Shown: one piece after another, positions 33,320 through 43,558 of the stretch
Layout: every line of letters starts with the position of its first letter
How positions within the stretch are numbered: the first letter of the stretch is position 1
Assembly: GCF_002953195.1 (NCBI RefSeq)
Contig: NZ_CP026377.1
Span: 3,038,001-3,102,000, forward strand
Length of the DNA stretch: 64,000 nucleotides
Reading direction: 5' to 3'
Source: Mixta gaviniae
Lineage (GTDB): Bacteria > Pseudomonadota > Gammaproteobacteria > Enterobacterales > Enterobacteriaceae
The notes under the pieces: generated by a model
The model's database searches: none
What the model was told of the DNA's origin: nothing
The model's input: only the letters and a program-made list of their open reading frames with translations
Position numbers and translations under genes: made by a program

Positions 33320-35956
33320 TTACTCCTCTTCGCCTTCCGGGATGTCATCGTCAGTTTCCACTTCCGGGGCGATATCCTCCTCCCCTTCCGCGACGCTGCC
33401 GTCAATGGCGTCCAGCTCTTCTTCTTCAACCGGCTCCGCCACGCGCTGCAGCCCGACCACGTTCTCATCGGCCGCGGTACGGATCAGGATCACGCCCTGC
33501 GTGTTACGGCCAACTACGCTGACTTCCGATACGCGGGTACGCACCAGGGTGCCGGCATCGGTGATCATCATGATCTGATCGCCATCCACCACCTGCACCG
33601 CGCCGATAACCGGCCCGTTGCGTTCCGTCACCTTGATGGAGATAACGCCCTGCGTCGCACGCGACTTGGTCGGATATTCGCTGTTGGCGGTACGCTTGCC
33701 ATAGCCATTCTGCGTGACCGTCAGAATCGCGCCCTCTTCCTGCGGCACGATCAGCGATACCACGCGATCCCCTTCCGCCAGCTTGATGCCGCGTACGCCG
33801 GAGGCAGTACGGCCCATGGCGCGGACGGCCTGCTCGGAGAAGCGCACCACTTTGCCCGCCGCGGAGAACAGCATCACTTCGTTGCTGCCCTCGGTCAGCG
33901 CCACGCCGATCAGCTCGTCATCTTCACGCAGGTTGACGGCGATAATGCCAGCGCTGCGCGGACGGCTAAACTCGGTCAGCGAGGTTTTCTTCACGGTGCC
34001 GCTGGCGGTCGCCATAAAGATATTGGTGCCTTCGGTGTATTCACGCACCGGCAGAATGGCGGTGATACGCTCGTTGGCTTCCAGCGGCAGCAGGTTGACG
34101 ATCGGACGTCCGCGCGCGCCACGGCTTGCTTCCGGCAGCTGGTAGACCTTCATCCAGTAGAGACGGCCACGGCTGGAGAAGCAGAGGATGGTGTCGTGGG
34201 TATTGGCCACCAGCAGACGGTCGATAAAGTCCTCTTCCTTGATGCGCGCGGCTGATTTGCCTTTGCCGCCGCGACGCTGCGCTTCGTAATCTGAAAGCGG
34301 CTGATACTTCACGTAGCCCTGATGCGACAGGGTGACAACCACATCTTCCTGATTGATCAGATCTTCGATATTGATATCGGCGCTGTTGGCGGTGATTTCG
34401 GTACGACGCTGGTCGCCGAACTGATCGCGGATCGCTTCCAGCTCTTCGCGAATCACTTCCATCAGGCGCTCGGCGCTTTCCAGGATATGCAGCAGCTCCG
34501 CGATCTGCGTCAGCAGCTCTTTGTACTCATCCAGCAGCTTTTCATGCTCCAGACCGGTCAGCTTTTGCAGACGCAGATCGAGGATCGCCTGTGCCTGCTG
34601 CTCGGTCAGGTGGTAGCGGCCGTCACGGATGCCGAACTCCTCTTCCAGCCATTCCGGACGCGCAGCGTTATCGCCCGCACGCTCCAGCATTGCGGCGACG
34701 TTGCCCAGCTCCCAGGATTGCGCCACCAGGCCCGCTTTTGCTTCAGCCGGGTTCGGCGCATGACGGATCAGCTCGATAATCGGATCGATATTCGCCAGCG
34801 CAATCGCCAGACCCTCAAGGATATGGGCGCGATCGCGCGCTTTGCGCAGTTCGAAAATGGTGCGGCGCGTCACTACTTCACGACGATGACGCACGAAGGC
34901 TTCCAGAATCTCCTTCAGGGTCATGATCTTCGGCTGGCCCTGATGCAGCGCCACCATGTTGATACCGAAAGAGACCTGCAGCTGCGTCAGCGAGTAAAGG
35001 TTATTCAGCACCACTTCCGCTACCGCGTCGCGCTTCACTTCGATCACGATGCGCATGCCATCTTTATCGGACTCGTCGCGCAGCGCGCTGATGCCTTCGA
35101 TACGTTTGTCTTTGACCAGCTCGGCGACTTTCTCAATCAGGCGCGCTTTGTTGACCTGATAGGGAATTTCGTGAATGACGATGGTCTCGCGGCCGGTTTT
35201 GGCATCGGTTTCTACCTCGCCGCGGGCGCGAATGTAGATTTTGCCGCGTCCGGTGCGGTAGGCCTCTTCAATGCCGCGACGGCCATTGATAATGGCGGCG
35301 GTCGGGAAATCGGGACCAGGGATATGCTCCATCAGCCCTTCGACGCTGATGTTCTCATCGTCGATATACGCCAGGCAGCCGTTAATGACCTCGGTGAGGT
35401 TATGCGGCGGAATATTGGTGGCCATACCGACGGCGATGCCTGACGAGCCGTTCACCAGCAGGTTAGGGATTTTGGTCGGCAGGACTTCCGGAATCTGCTC
35501 GGTGCCGTCATAGTTCGGCACGAAATCGACGGTCTCTTTTTCCAGATCCGCCAGCAGCTCGTGGGCAATTTTCGCCATGCGCACTTCGGTGTAACGCATC
35601 GCCGCGGCGGAGTCGCCGTCGATGGAACCAAAGTTGCCCTGGCCATCCACCAGCATATAGCGCAGCGAGAACGGCTGGGCCATACGGACAATGGTGTCGT
35701 AAACGGCGGAGTCGCCGTGCGGGTGATATTTACCGATGACGTCGCCAACGACACGGGCAGATTTTTTGTAAGGTTTGTTCCAGTCGTTCCCCAGCACGCT
35801 CATAGCATAAAGCACGCGACGATGGACCGGCTTCAGGCCATCGCGAACATCTGGTAATGCACGGCCAACGATGACCGACATGGCGTAATCGAGATAAGAA
35901 CTCTTCAGTTCTTCCTCAATATTAACCGGTGTGATTTCTCTGGCAAGGTCGCTCAT
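33320..35956 (-). CDS. gyrA: DNA gyrase subunit A
   Basis: Catalytic breakage-reunion subunit of the type II topoisomerase that introduces negative supercoils with GyrB. 878 residues. [20 protein letters not shown] is the standard N-terminus. The winged-helix region has [11 protein letters not shown] with Ser83 and Asp87, the quinolone-susceptible residues. The catalytic Tyr122 lies in [10 protein letters not shown]. The C-terminal beta-pinwheel carries the GyrA box QRRGGKG, and the end is an acidic tail ([20 protein letters not shown]). Monocistronic, with its own terminator; divergent from ubiG as in E. coli. Confidence 0.98.
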   Translation of the reverse strand: MSDLAREITPVNIEEELKSSYLDYAMSVIVGRALPDVRDGLKPVHRRVLYAMSVLGNDWNKPYKKSARVVGDVIGKYHPHGDSAVYDTIVRMAQPFSLRYMLVDGQGNFGSIDGDSAAAMRYTEVRMAKIAHELLADLEKETVDFVPNYDGTEQIPEVLPTKIPNLLVNGSSGIAVGMATNIPPHNLTEVINGCLAYIDDENISVEGLMEHIPGPDFPTAAIINGRRGIEEAYRTGRGKIYIRARGEVETDAKTGRETIVIHEIPYQVNKARLIEKVAELVKDKRIEGISALRDESDKDGMRIVIEVKRDAVAEVVLNNLYSLTQLQVSFGINMVALHQGQPKIMTLKEILEAFVRHRREVVTRRTIFELRKARDRAHILEGLAIALANIDPIIELIRHAPNPAEAKAGLVAQSWELGNVAAMLERAGDNAARPEWLEEEFGIRDGRYHLTEQQAQAILDLRLQKLTGLEHEKLLDEYKELLTQIAELLHILESAERLMEVIREELEAIRDQFGDQRRTEITANSADINIEDLINQEDVVVTLSHQGYVKYQPLSDYEAQRRGGKGKSAARIKEEDFIDRLLVANTHDTILCFSSRGRLYWMKVYQLPEASRGARGRPIVNLLPLEANERITAILPVREYTEGTNIFMATASGTVKKTSLTEFSRPRSAGIIAVNLREDDELIGVALTEGSNEVMLFSAAGKVVRFSEQAVRAMGRTASGVRGIKLAEGDRVVSLIVPQEEGAILTVTQNGYGKRTANSEYPTKSRATQGVISIKVTERNGPVIGAVQVVDGDQIMMITDAGTLVRTRVSEVSVVGRNTQGVILIRTAADENVVGLQRVAEPVEEEELDAIDGSVAEGEEDIAPEVETDDDIPEGEEE

Positions 35957-36130
35957 GGAGCCGCTATCCCTCTACATTTATCCCGGATTTAAAGGTGCGA
36001 AAGTATATCACATTGCAACCCGCCGGTGAACGGAAAGCGGTGTTTTAAGCGCGCTTTACTGTTTGCCTCGCCGTGCCGATCGCCGCCAGAAGATGTATAC
36101 TCCGGAAAACTGTGTCAGGAGTGAAAAAAG

Positions 36131-36850
36131 ATGAGTGTGAGCGCGCGTGCAAGCAATGTGGATCATGACGAAATCGCGAAATTTGAAGCGGTAGCGTCAC
36201 GCTGGTGGGATATGGAAGGCGAATTTAAGCCGCTGCACCGCATCAACCCGCTGCGTCTTGGCTATATCGCCCAGCACAACGGCGGGCTGTTCGGCAAGAA
36301 GGTGCTGGATGTCGGCTGCGGCGGTGGCATTCTGGCGGAAAGCATGGCGCGTGAAGGTGCGCAGGTGACCGGACTGGATATGGGCGCCGAGCCGCTGGAA
36401 GTGGCGCGTCTGCATGCGCTGGAGAGCGGCGTCAACGTTGACTATATCCAGCAGACGGTCGAAGATCATGCCGAACAGCATGCCGGAAGCTATGACATCG
36501 TCACCTGTATGGAGATGCTCGAGCATGTGCCGGACCCGCGTTCGGTGGTGCAGGCGTGCGCAAAGCTGGTGAAGCCGGGCGGCGAGGTGTTCTTCTCCAC
36601 CATTAACCGCAACGCCAAAGCCTGGCTGATGGCGGTGATCGGCGCGGAATATGTGCTGCGCATGGTGCCGCGCGGCACCCATGACGCGAAGAAATTCATC
36701 CGTCCGGCGGAACTGTTGAACTGGGTGGACGAAACGCCGCTGCGCGAGAAGCATATTATCGGCCTGCACTACAACCCGCTGCGCGACACCTTCCGCCTCG
36801 CGCCGGGCGTGGACGTCAACTACATGCTGCATACCCATCACGGCGACTAA
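36131..36850 (+). CDS. ubiG: Ubiquinone biosynthesis O-methyltransferase UbiG
   Basis: SAM-dependent enzyme performing both O-methylation steps of ubiquinone synthesis. 239 residues, against 240 in E. coli. The SAM site is VLDVGCGGG (58-66). [19 protein letters not shown] opens the fold and [17 protein letters not shown] [13 protein letters not shown] (from about residue 125) is the post-II motif. AGGAG lies 9 nt before the ATG. The 174-bp divergent gap to gyrA carries both promoters. Confidence 0.97.
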   Translation: MSVSARASNVDHDEIAKFEAVASRWWDMEGEFKPLHRINPLRLGYIAQHNGGLFGKKVLDVGCGGGILAESMAREGAQVTGLDMGAEPLEVARLHALESGVNVDYIQQTVEDHAEQHAGSYDIVTCMEMLEHVPDPRSVVQACAKLVKPGGEVFFSTINRNAKAWLMAVIGAEYVLRMVPRGTHDAKKFIRPAELLNWVDETPLREKHIIGLHYNPLRDTFRLAPGVDVNYMLHTHHGD

Positions 36851-36874
36851 GCGTCGGCCGGCTTTCTGTTAACA

Positions 36875-36898
36875 GGCGACCGCCAGGTCGCCTTTTTT
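36875..36898 (+). terminator. Terminator of ubiG
   Basis: GGCGACC / GGTCGCC stem with a 4-nt loop and six T, about 25 nt after the ubiG stop. It also lies just past the end of the convergent kduD gene. Confidence 0.9.
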
Positions 36899-36907
36899 AT
36901 ATGCACC

Positions 36908-37669
36908 CTAGCGCGCCAGCCAGCCGCCGTCCACCGCCAGCGTATAGCCGCTGATATAATCGGCGGCGGCGGAGGCGAGAAACACCACCGGCCCCTTCAG
37001 ATCCTGCGGCATCCCCCAGCGCCCGGCGGGAATACGATCGAGGATCGCGGCGCTACGCGCGCTGTCTTCGCGCAGCTGCTGCGTATTGTTGGTTGCCATA
37101 TAGCCGGGCGCGATAGCGTTGACATTGATCTTATGCGCCGCCCACTCGTTGGCCATCAGGCGCGTCAGCCCCATTACCGCGCTTTTCGAGGCGGTATAGG
37201 AAGGCACGCGGATGCCGCCCTGGAAGGAGAGCATCGAGGCGATATTGATAATCTTGCCGCCGCCGCCCTGGCTAATGAACTGACGCGCCGCCGCCTGCGC
37301 CATAAAAAACACCGTCTTGCTGTTGATGTTCATCACGTCATCCCAGTTCTGCTCGCTGAACGCAATCGCGTCCTGACGTCGGATAATCCCGGCGTTGTTC
37401 ACCAGAATATCGAGATGGCCGAACTCAGCGACCGCTGCGGCTATCAGCGCCGGGATCCCCTCCTGCCGACTGAGATCCGCCTTCAGGCTTAAGAAGCGGC
37501 GGCCGGCCGCCTCGACCTTGCCGGCGGTCTCCAGTGGCTCAACCACGTTGACGCCGACAATATCGCAGCCTGCCTCCGCCAGACCGATCGCCATCCCCTG
37601 CCCCAAACCGGTATCGCAGCCGGTGACCATCGCCACTTTTCCCTGCAGGGAGAAGCTATTAAGAATCAT
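36908..37669 (-). CDS. kduD: 2-dehydro-3-deoxy-D-gluconate 5-dehydrogenase KduD
   Basis: Cytosolic NAD-dependent reductase converting 2,5-diketo-3-deoxygluconate to 2-keto-3-deoxygluconate in the breakdown of unsaturated uronates from pectin. 253 residues, the same as E. coli KduD. Cofactor motif TGCDTGLGQG begins at residue 16. NNAG is at 91-94, Ser145, and the catalytic Tyr158 and Lys162 lie in SYTASKSAV. AAGGA lies before the ATG. Last gene of the minus-strand operon beginning with the GPH transporter at 42234, after a 185-bp gap with a tandem duplication. KduI, normally its partner, is not in the window. Confidence 0.93.
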   Translation of the reverse strand: MILNSFSLQGKVAMVTGCDTGLGQGMAIGLAEAGCDIVGVNVVEPLETAGKVEAAGRRFLSLKADLSRQEGIPALIAAAVAEFGHLDILVNNAGIIRRQDAIAFSEQNWDDVMNINSKTVFFMAQAAARQFISQGGGGKIINIASMLSFQGGIRVPSYTASKSAVMGLTRLMANEWAAHKINVNAIAPGYMATNNTQQLREDSARSAAILDRIPAGRWGMPQDLKGPVVFLASAAADYISGYTLAVDGGWLAR

Positions 37670-37687
37670 ATTTTTTCCTTTTCTGCG

Positions 37688-37773
37688 CCGGTGAAATGCG
37701 CGCGTCGTTCAGGGAGTATTCCCGCTCAGCCCCGGTGAAATGTGCCCGTTACTCAGGGGATTTCCCGCTCAGC
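37688..37773. repeat. 44-bp imperfect tandem duplication before kduD
   Basis: Two adjacent copies (37688-37730 and 37732-37773) share CCGGTGAAATG at one end and TTCCCGCTCAGC at the other, with a few differences between. They lie in the untranslated gap between the porin gene and kduD. Confidence 0.8.
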
Positions 37774-37854
37774 GCCTCTGTCGCGCGCTGTTGCGCGGCG
37801 ACCGGGGCGCGCCTTTTAGCGCCGTGCCGTACGGCGTCATACATTCATCACAAG

Positions 37855-38529
37855 TTAAAAACTGTATTGAATGCCGGTGCGCATACGCGTTTGCCGTTCG
37901 TCGCTATTTTTACGCACGCTGATATTGCCCAGTTCGATATAGGGGGCCAGCATTTTGCTGTATTTCCAGCGCAGTTTGAGATTATGTTCATAATCCCACT
38001 TTTTATTATTAAAACGGATCTGGTCGCTGTGTTTATAGATATAGTTATATTCAATGCGCCAGTCGGTAAAGTTGTAGCCGAGCCAGAATTCGCCGCGGTT
38101 GGTTTTCATATCCTCTTTATCGGCTTTGGTCTCGCGTTGATATTCATAGCGGTAGCGGCCGTTAAGGTAAAAGCCGTTTTTGAAATCGTAGCCGGCTAAC
38201 AACAGCGGCTTATAAATGCTGCTGTTGCTGCCCGATTCCAGGATAAAGCCAGGCTGGACGAACCAGCGCGGTGTGACTTTATATTGCCAGGTCACGCTGC
38301 TTTCGGTGCCGTTGCTGACGGTATCGTTGAAGGCTTTATTCGGATCGTCGCCGCCCGATTTCCACTTGCTCTCCAGCGCAAAGCCGATACCGTTGGCGAA
38401 GCGGTGCGACACGGTGATGCGATCCTTATGCACCCGGCTGTCATCCTGCCATTCGTGCCGATAATCCAGCGTCACGGCGGAGGCGGAGGCCGAGAGCAGC
38501 CCGCAGACAATAACGATCTGTTTGTTCAT
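37855..38529 (-). CDS. KdgM-family oligogalacturonate-specific porin, copy 1
   Basis: Outer-membrane 12-stranded beta-barrel of 224 residues for acidic oligosaccharides. Signal peptide of about 18 residues ends SASA|VTLDYRHEW. Hallmarks: LDYRHEWQDDSRVHKDRI, ESKWKSGGDDPNKAFND, YEYQRETKADKEDMKTNRG, the strand IEYNYIYKHSDQIRFNNKKW, and the terminal barrel strand ending GIQYSF. AAAGGGATT serves as RBS. It follows the lyase gene by 45 bp, so it is cotranscribed. A close paralogue is at 47968-48648. The precise oligosaccharide is not decided by sequence. Confidence 0.92.
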   Translation of the reverse strand: MNKQIVIVCGLLSASASAVTLDYRHEWQDDSRVHKDRITVSHRFANGIGFALESKWKSGGDDPNKAFNDTVSNGTESSVTWQYKVTPRWFVQPGFILESGSNSSIYKPLLLAGYDFKNGFYLNGRYRYEYQRETKADKEDMKTNRGEFWLGYNFTDWRIEYNYIYKHSDQIRFNNKKWDYEHNLKLRWKYSKMLAPYIELGNISVRKNSDERQTRMRTGIQYSF

Positions 38530-38574
38530 GGCGTAATCCCTTTGGTATAGATGTTTTTATTGTTTTATCCGTTA

Positions 38575-40629
38575 TTATTTTTCGCTTTTGAGAAAAGCGT
38601 TGGTGCTATCAATATTCCCGCTGACTGCATCCGGATAAAGACCGGGTTTGCTGCGCAGTGAAATATTATTTTCGAAACTGCCCTGTTTTTCCGGCTGCGT
38701 ATAAGGGCCGGGGCGGAAGATGAAATTAAAGCGATGATTATCGACAGCGATATTATTTTTCAGCTGCAGCGCGCCGGGATTAAAATTATCGGTAAAGCCG
38801 TCCATGCCGTTTTCTATCGCCACGCTGTCGAAAACGCGATGGGCTACCGGGATCCCTTCGCCGCCCAGCTTGAAGCCATTATTCACGTTGCGCAGCGCCA
38901 CGCTGTTCTCAATGACCACCACACCGTTTGGCCCATCCTCAATTTTATTAAACAGATCGTAGCCGTCGTCGACATTGTCGTGGGAGAAGCAGGCGACCAG
39001 CCGGTTGCCCTCGCCGACGCGCATTTTTACCGCAAAGCCGTCGGCATTGATCATGCCGGGATCTTTATTGCCCCAGGATTCGGAGTGAGAAACCCTGTTG
39101 TGGCTGGCCCAGAGTGCGCGACCGATGCCGGGCGGCGAGGCGATCCAGATGCCGGTGTCATCCGCCTGCCAGGCGGTGACGCGATTAATCAGGTTATGGC
39201 TGCCGGCGATGGCGAAGCTTTTCGTCGTGACGCCGATGCCTTCGATATCCCAGTAGCTGGCGGCGAGCCGCAGGCCGTGAAACACCGCCCGCTCGCCCAT
39301 CGGCCGCAGACGTTTACGCTGACCTGGCGCGCCGCTGACCGCCGCCGACAGCGTAGTGTCAGGGTAGTCGCCGTCCGCCAGCCACAGCACGCCGCCCGGT
39401 GCCAGCAATGCCGCCGCGCTGGCAACATCAAGCGGATGCGCCCGGCTGCCGTCGTTTTCTGCCTTCCCCTGCGGCGAGGCGTAAAGCGCATTCACATCCG
39501 CCACCTGTTTCCGGCTCACCTGCAGCTGCCCGTGCAGGGTCTCGCCGTCGGCCAGCGTCAGCGTATAACGGAGCGGCGTGGTCTCCGCCTTCAGCGTCAG
39601 CGGCACGCTAACCACCTCGCCCGCTTTTACCGCCACGCCGCGCGCTTGCTCAACGCCACCGCTGCTCAGCGTCAGCGCGCCGTCACTGTCGCTGCGTAGC
39701 CGGAACGCATAGTCAGACGCACCGGCGAGCGACGCCGAAGCGATCTCCACCTGGGCGGGCGGCGCTTTTGCGATAAAAGGTTTGCCCGGCGCCGCCTGGC
39801 GCGGTGTGAGCGTGAGTTTCGCCTGATGCACCGTCATGCGGGCGTTACGCGCGGCGAAGAAGCCGACATAGTAGCTTTCGCTATCCAGCACCGTGACCCG
39901 ATCGGCGTCTCCGGTTTGTTGCGTCACCCAGCGGTCGCTGCCGACGGGTGCCCATGCGGCGGTAAAGCCTGCCTCAGTGCGCGCCAGCCGCAGGCGAAAG
40001 CGTGGGGTTTGGCGGAGATCGATATTTTGTTGCACCGGCTGGCGCTGGATCGTCACGCCGGTATTGCCCCAGCTCTGCTTCACGCCATTGCGCGCGATCA
40101 GCATCGCCTGCACCCGGTGATGCGACGCCTTATCCTGGGTGATGATGGCGTTCATCGCCATATTGGCGGCGGCGGGAAACTCTTCGTAACCGGGCTGGAT
40201 CGTCTCCAGCCGTGGTTTACCGATCGCGTCACGCGCCAGCAGGCCGGCGCCCTCCTGCCCGGCGGGCATCGCGCCGTTTTCCGGGCCGAACTGATCGATG
40301 CTCACTTCCGCTTCCAGCGTCATATTGGCGCTGGCGGGCAGCTGAGCGTAATAAAAGGTCAGGCCGTCATGGCTGTTGCCGATTTTGCCGCCGCGGCTCT
40401 CAAGGACGGCAGGCAGCCGCAGCCTGCCCGCCGTCGCGTCGGCCTGCCCGTCGGCGAAAGTGACCTGATTGACGCCGACCTTCTCCGGCAGCACATTGGT
40501 CGCGAAATTTTTATCGGTGGACTGGCCAAACGTGACGGCGCGCCACTGCAGGCTTTCTGCCGTCGGCAGAGCAGCGGCGGCCCAGGCGCCGCCGCAGGCG
40601 CTCAGCAGTAGCAAAGGAATGAGTTTCAT
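38575..40629 (-). CDS. Family 9 polysaccharide lyase (pectate lyase, PelX-like)
   Basis: 684 residues. The N-terminal half (about 20-290) is a beta-rich region, GLLARDAIGKPRLETIQPGY. The C-terminal part (about 375-684) is a parallel beta-helix: NADGFAVKMRVGEGNRLVAC, NVDDGYDLFNKIEDGPNG, NNGFKLGGEGIPVAHRVFDS and DGFTDNFNPG are PL9 hallmarks, with the Asp cluster expected to bind Ca2+. PL9 enzymes cleave pectate or related pectic backbones by beta-elimination; exo-acting periplasmic PelX has a similar two-part build and length. The N-terminus MKLIPLLLLSACGGAWA could be cut after AWA, or be a lipobox (LSAC) lipoprotein. GGGAGAACGTT gives a strong RBS. Cotranscribed with a GPH transporter and a KdgM porin, which supports pectic substrates. 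Confidence 0.82.
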   Translation of the reverse strand: MKLIPLLLLSACGGAWAAAALPTAESLQWRAVTFGQSTDKNFATNVLPEKVGVNQVTFADGQADATAGRLRLPAVLESRGGKIGNSHDGLTFYYAQLPASANMTLEAEVSIDQFGPENGAMPAGQEGAGLLARDAIGKPRLETIQPGYEEFPAAANMAMNAIITQDKASHHRVQAMLIARNGVKQSWGNTGVTIQRQPVQQNIDLRQTPRFRLRLARTEAGFTAAWAPVGSDRWVTQQTGDADRVTVLDSESYYVGFFAARNARMTVHQAKLTLTPRQAAPGKPFIAKAPPAQVEIASASLAGASDYAFRLRSDSDGALTLSSGGVEQARGVAVKAGEVVSVPLTLKAETTPLRYTLTLADGETLHGQLQVSRKQVADVNALYASPQGKAENDGSRAHPLDVASAAALLAPGGVLWLADGDYPDTTLSAAVSGAPGQRKRLRPMGERAVFHGLRLAASYWDIEGIGVTTKSFAIAGSHNLINRVTAWQADDTGIWIASPPGIGRALWASHNRVSHSESWGNKDPGMINADGFAVKMRVGEGNRLVACFSHDNVDDGYDLFNKIEDGPNGVVVIENSVALRNVNNGFKLGGEGIPVAHRVFDSVAIENGMDGFTDNFNPGALQLKNNIAVDNHRFNFIFRPGPYTQPEKQGSFENNISLRSKPGLYPDAVSGNIDSTNAFLKSEK

Positions 40630-40659
40630 AACGTTCTCCCTGAGAATCGCGACGCGCGA

Positions 40660-42234
40660 TCAGTGCGACGTCTGGGGCGCAGGCGGCGGTGTGGTTTCAT
40701 CAGCCGGCGGCGCCAGTTTCATTTTTCGGCAGATGTCGCTACGCCCCCAGCACTGCTCATAGGGGTAGCCCACCAGCGCTTCGATCACTTCGCGCACCTC
40801 CGGTTTGATCTCGCTGATCTCGCCGCCCGCCTTGATGCGCGCCACCTCTTCCAGCACCACCAGGTGCGTTTTACGGTTAAGCAGCATCTGGCGGCTGAAG
40901 AAGATAGCGATAAGCGCCAGCGCAATCACCCCACCAAAGAAGACCCAGGAAATGGCGGTCATCGCGCTTTCCGGCTGGGTATGGGATTTCGACTGGAAAC
41001 CGAAATAGCTGAGGATGGCGCCCATGGTGAAGACGATAATCGAGCGCACAATTTTGCCGGAGAAGGTCATCGCGCCAGCGTAGATGCCTTCGCGGCGGCG
41101 GCCGGTAAACACCTCATCGATATCCGCCAGGAAGGTGTAGACCGTCCAGGGGATGTAGTAGACGCCGCCGGTACCGAGGCCGAAAATCACCGTAATACCG
41201 ACGATAACAAAATAGGCTGGCGGCCCGGAAAGGTGCAGGAAGTGCAGCAGCGAGTAGCAGCAGACGGCAAAAATCACGATGCTCAGCGCCCAGGTATAGG
41301 GCTTGCTGAAGCCGTTTTTCACGCACAGGCCGATAAAAATTGCGGTGGAGATCAGCTGCAGCACCGCGTTGAGGCTGTTCAGCCCGGCGAGGATCGCCGG
41401 ATCGTAGAGCAGCACAAACACCACGTAGTAGGTAAATACCGAGGCGAACAGCCACTCCGCGCCGAAGCCGAACAGGTACATGCCGAGATGTTTGCGGAAC
41501 ACGCGCAGATAAAAGGTGGACTGCATATCGCGCGCCAGCGCGCAGACGGTTTTCCACAGCGACTGTTTCTGGCGGGCGATCTCGCCCTGCTCTTCCCGCT
41601 CCCAGGTAAAGAGCCACAGCAGACCGATGGCGATAAACAGGATCGCGCCGTAAGTCAGGCCGGTGTAGAAAAAGGGGCGCGCCGACTCCTTGCCGTACAG
41701 CAGAATAAACTGTCCGGGGATCAGCGCGGCGAGGAAGTTAGCGATTTTACCGAAGATCGCTTTATAGCCGGTGAGCTTGGAGCGTACCGCGAAATCGTCG
41801 GTCATCTCGGTAGCCAGCGTCTCGTAGGGCACCATTACCGAGGTGTAGATCAGTTCAAAAAGCACGTAGGTAGAGAGGTAATACCAGAAGCCGAAGCCCT
41901 CTACCCACAGCAGCGGATAGAAGATCATCAGCGGCGCGCCAATTAACAGAAAAAACCGGCGGCGGCCGAAATGTTTGCCCAGCCAGGTATTGCCGAAGTT
42001 ATCGGTGAGGTAGCCCATTAAAGGGTTGCTGATGGCGTCAATGATGCTGGCGACAGAGAAGATAAACGAGGCCTCCAGCAGCGAGAGGCCGCAGAAGGTG
42101 GTGTAAAAATAGAGCAGCCAGGCGCCGGCAATCGCCAGCGCGCCGCTACCCAGCAGATTGCCGCCGCCATAGGCCAGCTGATGGCCGAAGCCGATGCGCC
42201 TTTCTTTTCCCGCTGCAGAGGTTGTCCTGGTCAT
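40660..42234 (-). CDS. GPH-family oligogalacturonide transporter (TogT-like), copy 1
   Basis: Inner-membrane cation symporter of 524 residues and about 12 helices, glycoside-pentoside-hexuronide family. Start of operon. The sequence begins RRIGFGHQLAYGGGNLLGSG, the classic GPH start. Family motifs: SIIDAISNPLMGYLTDN and PYETLATEMTDDFAVRSKLT. A cytosolic tail of about 60 residues follows helix 12 (EISEIKPEVREVIEALVGYP, CWGRSDICRKMKLAPP). TogT of Dickeya imports oligogalacturonides and belongs to this family, and the next genes are a pectic lyase and a KdgM porin. RBS AAAGGGATT. A KdgR-like box lies directly upstream. Its 3' third is almost identical to the paralogue at 48842-50419. Confidence 0.85.
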   Translation of the reverse strand: MTRTTSAAGKERRIGFGHQLAYGGGNLLGSGALAIAGAWLLYFYTTFCGLSLLEASFIFSVASIIDAISNPLMGYLTDNFGNTWLGKHFGRRRFFLLIGAPLMIFYPLLWVEGFGFWYYLSTYVLFELIYTSVMVPYETLATEMTDDFAVRSKLTGYKAIFGKIANFLAALIPGQFILLYGKESARPFFYTGLTYGAILFIAIGLLWLFTWEREEQGEIARQKQSLWKTVCALARDMQSTFYLRVFRKHLGMYLFGFGAEWLFASVFTYYVVFVLLYDPAILAGLNSLNAVLQLISTAIFIGLCVKNGFSKPYTWALSIVIFAVCCYSLLHFLHLSGPPAYFVIVGITVIFGLGTGGVYYIPWTVYTFLADIDEVFTGRRREGIYAGAMTFSGKIVRSIIVFTMGAILSYFGFQSKSHTQPESAMTAISWVFFGGVIALALIAIFFSRQMLLNRKTHLVVLEEVARIKAGGEISEIKPEVREVIEALVGYPYEQCWGRSDICRKMKLAPPADETTPPPAPQTSH

Positions 42235-42637
42235 AGTGATAAATCCCTTTTAATTGAACCATTGTTTCAACTTTATTGAATGGTTATTTTATAAAAGCAT
42301 AATCCAGGAAATAACGTGATAGCGCTCGCAATCAGCGCAAATAGCGCACAGCGTTAAATAGTGGTTAACATGCCGAGCGCAACGGTAACCCTGGCCAATA
42401 TGGCCCCAGGGCATTGCGTTATTTTTTTCGATAACGACGGCCCTGCGTATATAAAAACCATTAAGGGAATAAGTAACAGAAGAGAAATATCGCATGGCGA
42501 TAATAAGGCGGAAATCAACTAAACAAGGCAATAATCCGGCAGCGGCGAGGGATATTTAGGCGGTTAACGTCAGGGCATGATTATCCTTCTTTTTAATCAT
42601 ACCGGCGGCCTTCAGACGCTTTATCGCCAGGCGTCGG
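42235..42637. other. Intergenic region between the lysR gene and the lyase operon
   Basis: About 400 bp. The first 60 bp hold the leader and KdgR-like box of the transporter operon; the rest is moderately AT-rich with no gene. An inverted repeat GACGC / GCGTC at about 42615-42635 could end the lysR transcript. Confidence 0.55.
42252..42271 (-). promoter_or_regulatory. KdgR-like operator before the copy 1 transporter
   Basis: On the minus strand TTGAAACAATGGTTCAATT, an imperfect palindrome close to the GAAAC-N3/4-GTTTC pattern of KdgR boxes, with one T missing in the right arm. It lies about 18-38 nt before the ATG. KdgR is the known repressor of pectin-catabolic genes in enterobacteria; binding here is inferred. 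Confidence 0.5.
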
Positions 42638-43558
42638 CTACAGATGAAAAGGCGTCTCTGTCAGCTCCTGTTCCAGCCAGGCTAAAAAGCATTTTATCTT
42701 TTCCCGCTTTTCATGGGCGTGCGGAAACACCAGATGATGCGCACTTACCGGCATCGCATAACTATCGCCAAATACCGGCACCAGTTTTCCTGCCGCAATA
42801 TACTCCTGCGCCAGCAGGTTGCTCTCCAGAATACATCCCATATCCATAGCGGCCGCTTCAAAACTCATATAGGAGCGATCGAAGCTGAATACAACGTTTT
42901 TATTGCGGTACGTCACGCCATGCCAGGCAAACCAGGCGCTCCAGCCAATCAGAGTGATTTCCGAATTAATCAGGTCACTCGCCGCCAGATCCGCCGGCGT
43001 GGAAACCGGGTGGCGCGCCAGCCACGCCGGCGACGCCAGCACGATCATCTGCTCGTTTTTTATCGTTTTCACATTGAGCGTCGGCCAGGCGGAAAAACCG
43101 TGGCGAATATCGATATCGATGTTGTCGCGCGCAAACTGCAGATTCTCATAGGAGCAGGTGAGGTTAAGCTGAATATCAGGCCAGGCCTGGCGAAAGCGGT
43201 CCAGCCTTTTCATCAGCCACAGCAGGCCGAAGCTGGGGGCAGAGTGAATACGCAGATGCTCGTGGTGAATATCGTTCATCACCTTTTCCGTTGCGCGCCC
43301 GATAATGTTGAGCGGGCCGGAAAGGTCCTGCAGATAGCGCTCGCCGGTCAGGGTTAAAGTGACCCCTTTTCCGCTGCGGATAAAAAGTTTTTTACCGAGA
43401 AATTGCTCCAGCGCGGCGATTTGATGACTGACGGCAGAGGAGGTAATGTTCAACGCCTCCGCCGCGCGATTTAAGCTGCCGGAGTTCGCCACCTCCATAA
43501 AAGCCAGCAGGTTTTTTAATGAGGGTAAAGGCAACAGCGTCTTTTTGGCGTCATTCAT
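42638..43558 (-). CDS. LysR-type transcriptional regulator
   Basis: 306 residues from the ATG at 43558 (MNDAKKTLLPLPSLKNLLAF); a TTG 20 codons earlier is less likely. N-terminal winged HTH at about 14-70: FMEVANSGSLNRAAEALNIT and SSAVSHQIAALEQFLGKKLF, GcvA-like within the family. The C-terminal periplasmic-binding-like effector domain includes HSAPSFGLLWLMKRLDRF and a GFSAWPTLNVKTIKNEQ segment. It is divergent from the MFS-SDR-transketolase operon, the usual place for a LysR activator of its neighbour. A 21-bp direct repeat lies 60-100 bp upstream. The effector is unknown, presumably the sugar or sugar acid handled by that operon. Confidence 0.85.
   Translation of the reverse strand: MNDAKKTLLPLPSLKNLLAFMEVANSGSLNRAAEALNITSSAVSHQIAALEQFLGKKLFIRSGKGVTLTLTGERYLQDLSGPLNIIGRATEKVMNDIHHEHLRIHSAPSFGLLWLMKRLDRFRQAWPDIQLNLTCSYENLQFARDNIDIDIRHGFSAWPTLNVKTIKNEQMIVLASPAWLARHPVSTPADLAASDLINSEITLIGWSAWFAWHGVTYRNKNVVFSFDRSYMSFEAAAMDMGCILESNLLAQEYIAAGKLVPVFGDSYAMPVSAHHLVFPHAHEKREKIKCFLAWLEQELTETPFHL

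Noticed and set aside
33320..35956. Fluoroquinolone-resistance changes in gyrA
   Set aside because: Ser83 and Asp87 are both wild type in HGDSAVYD.
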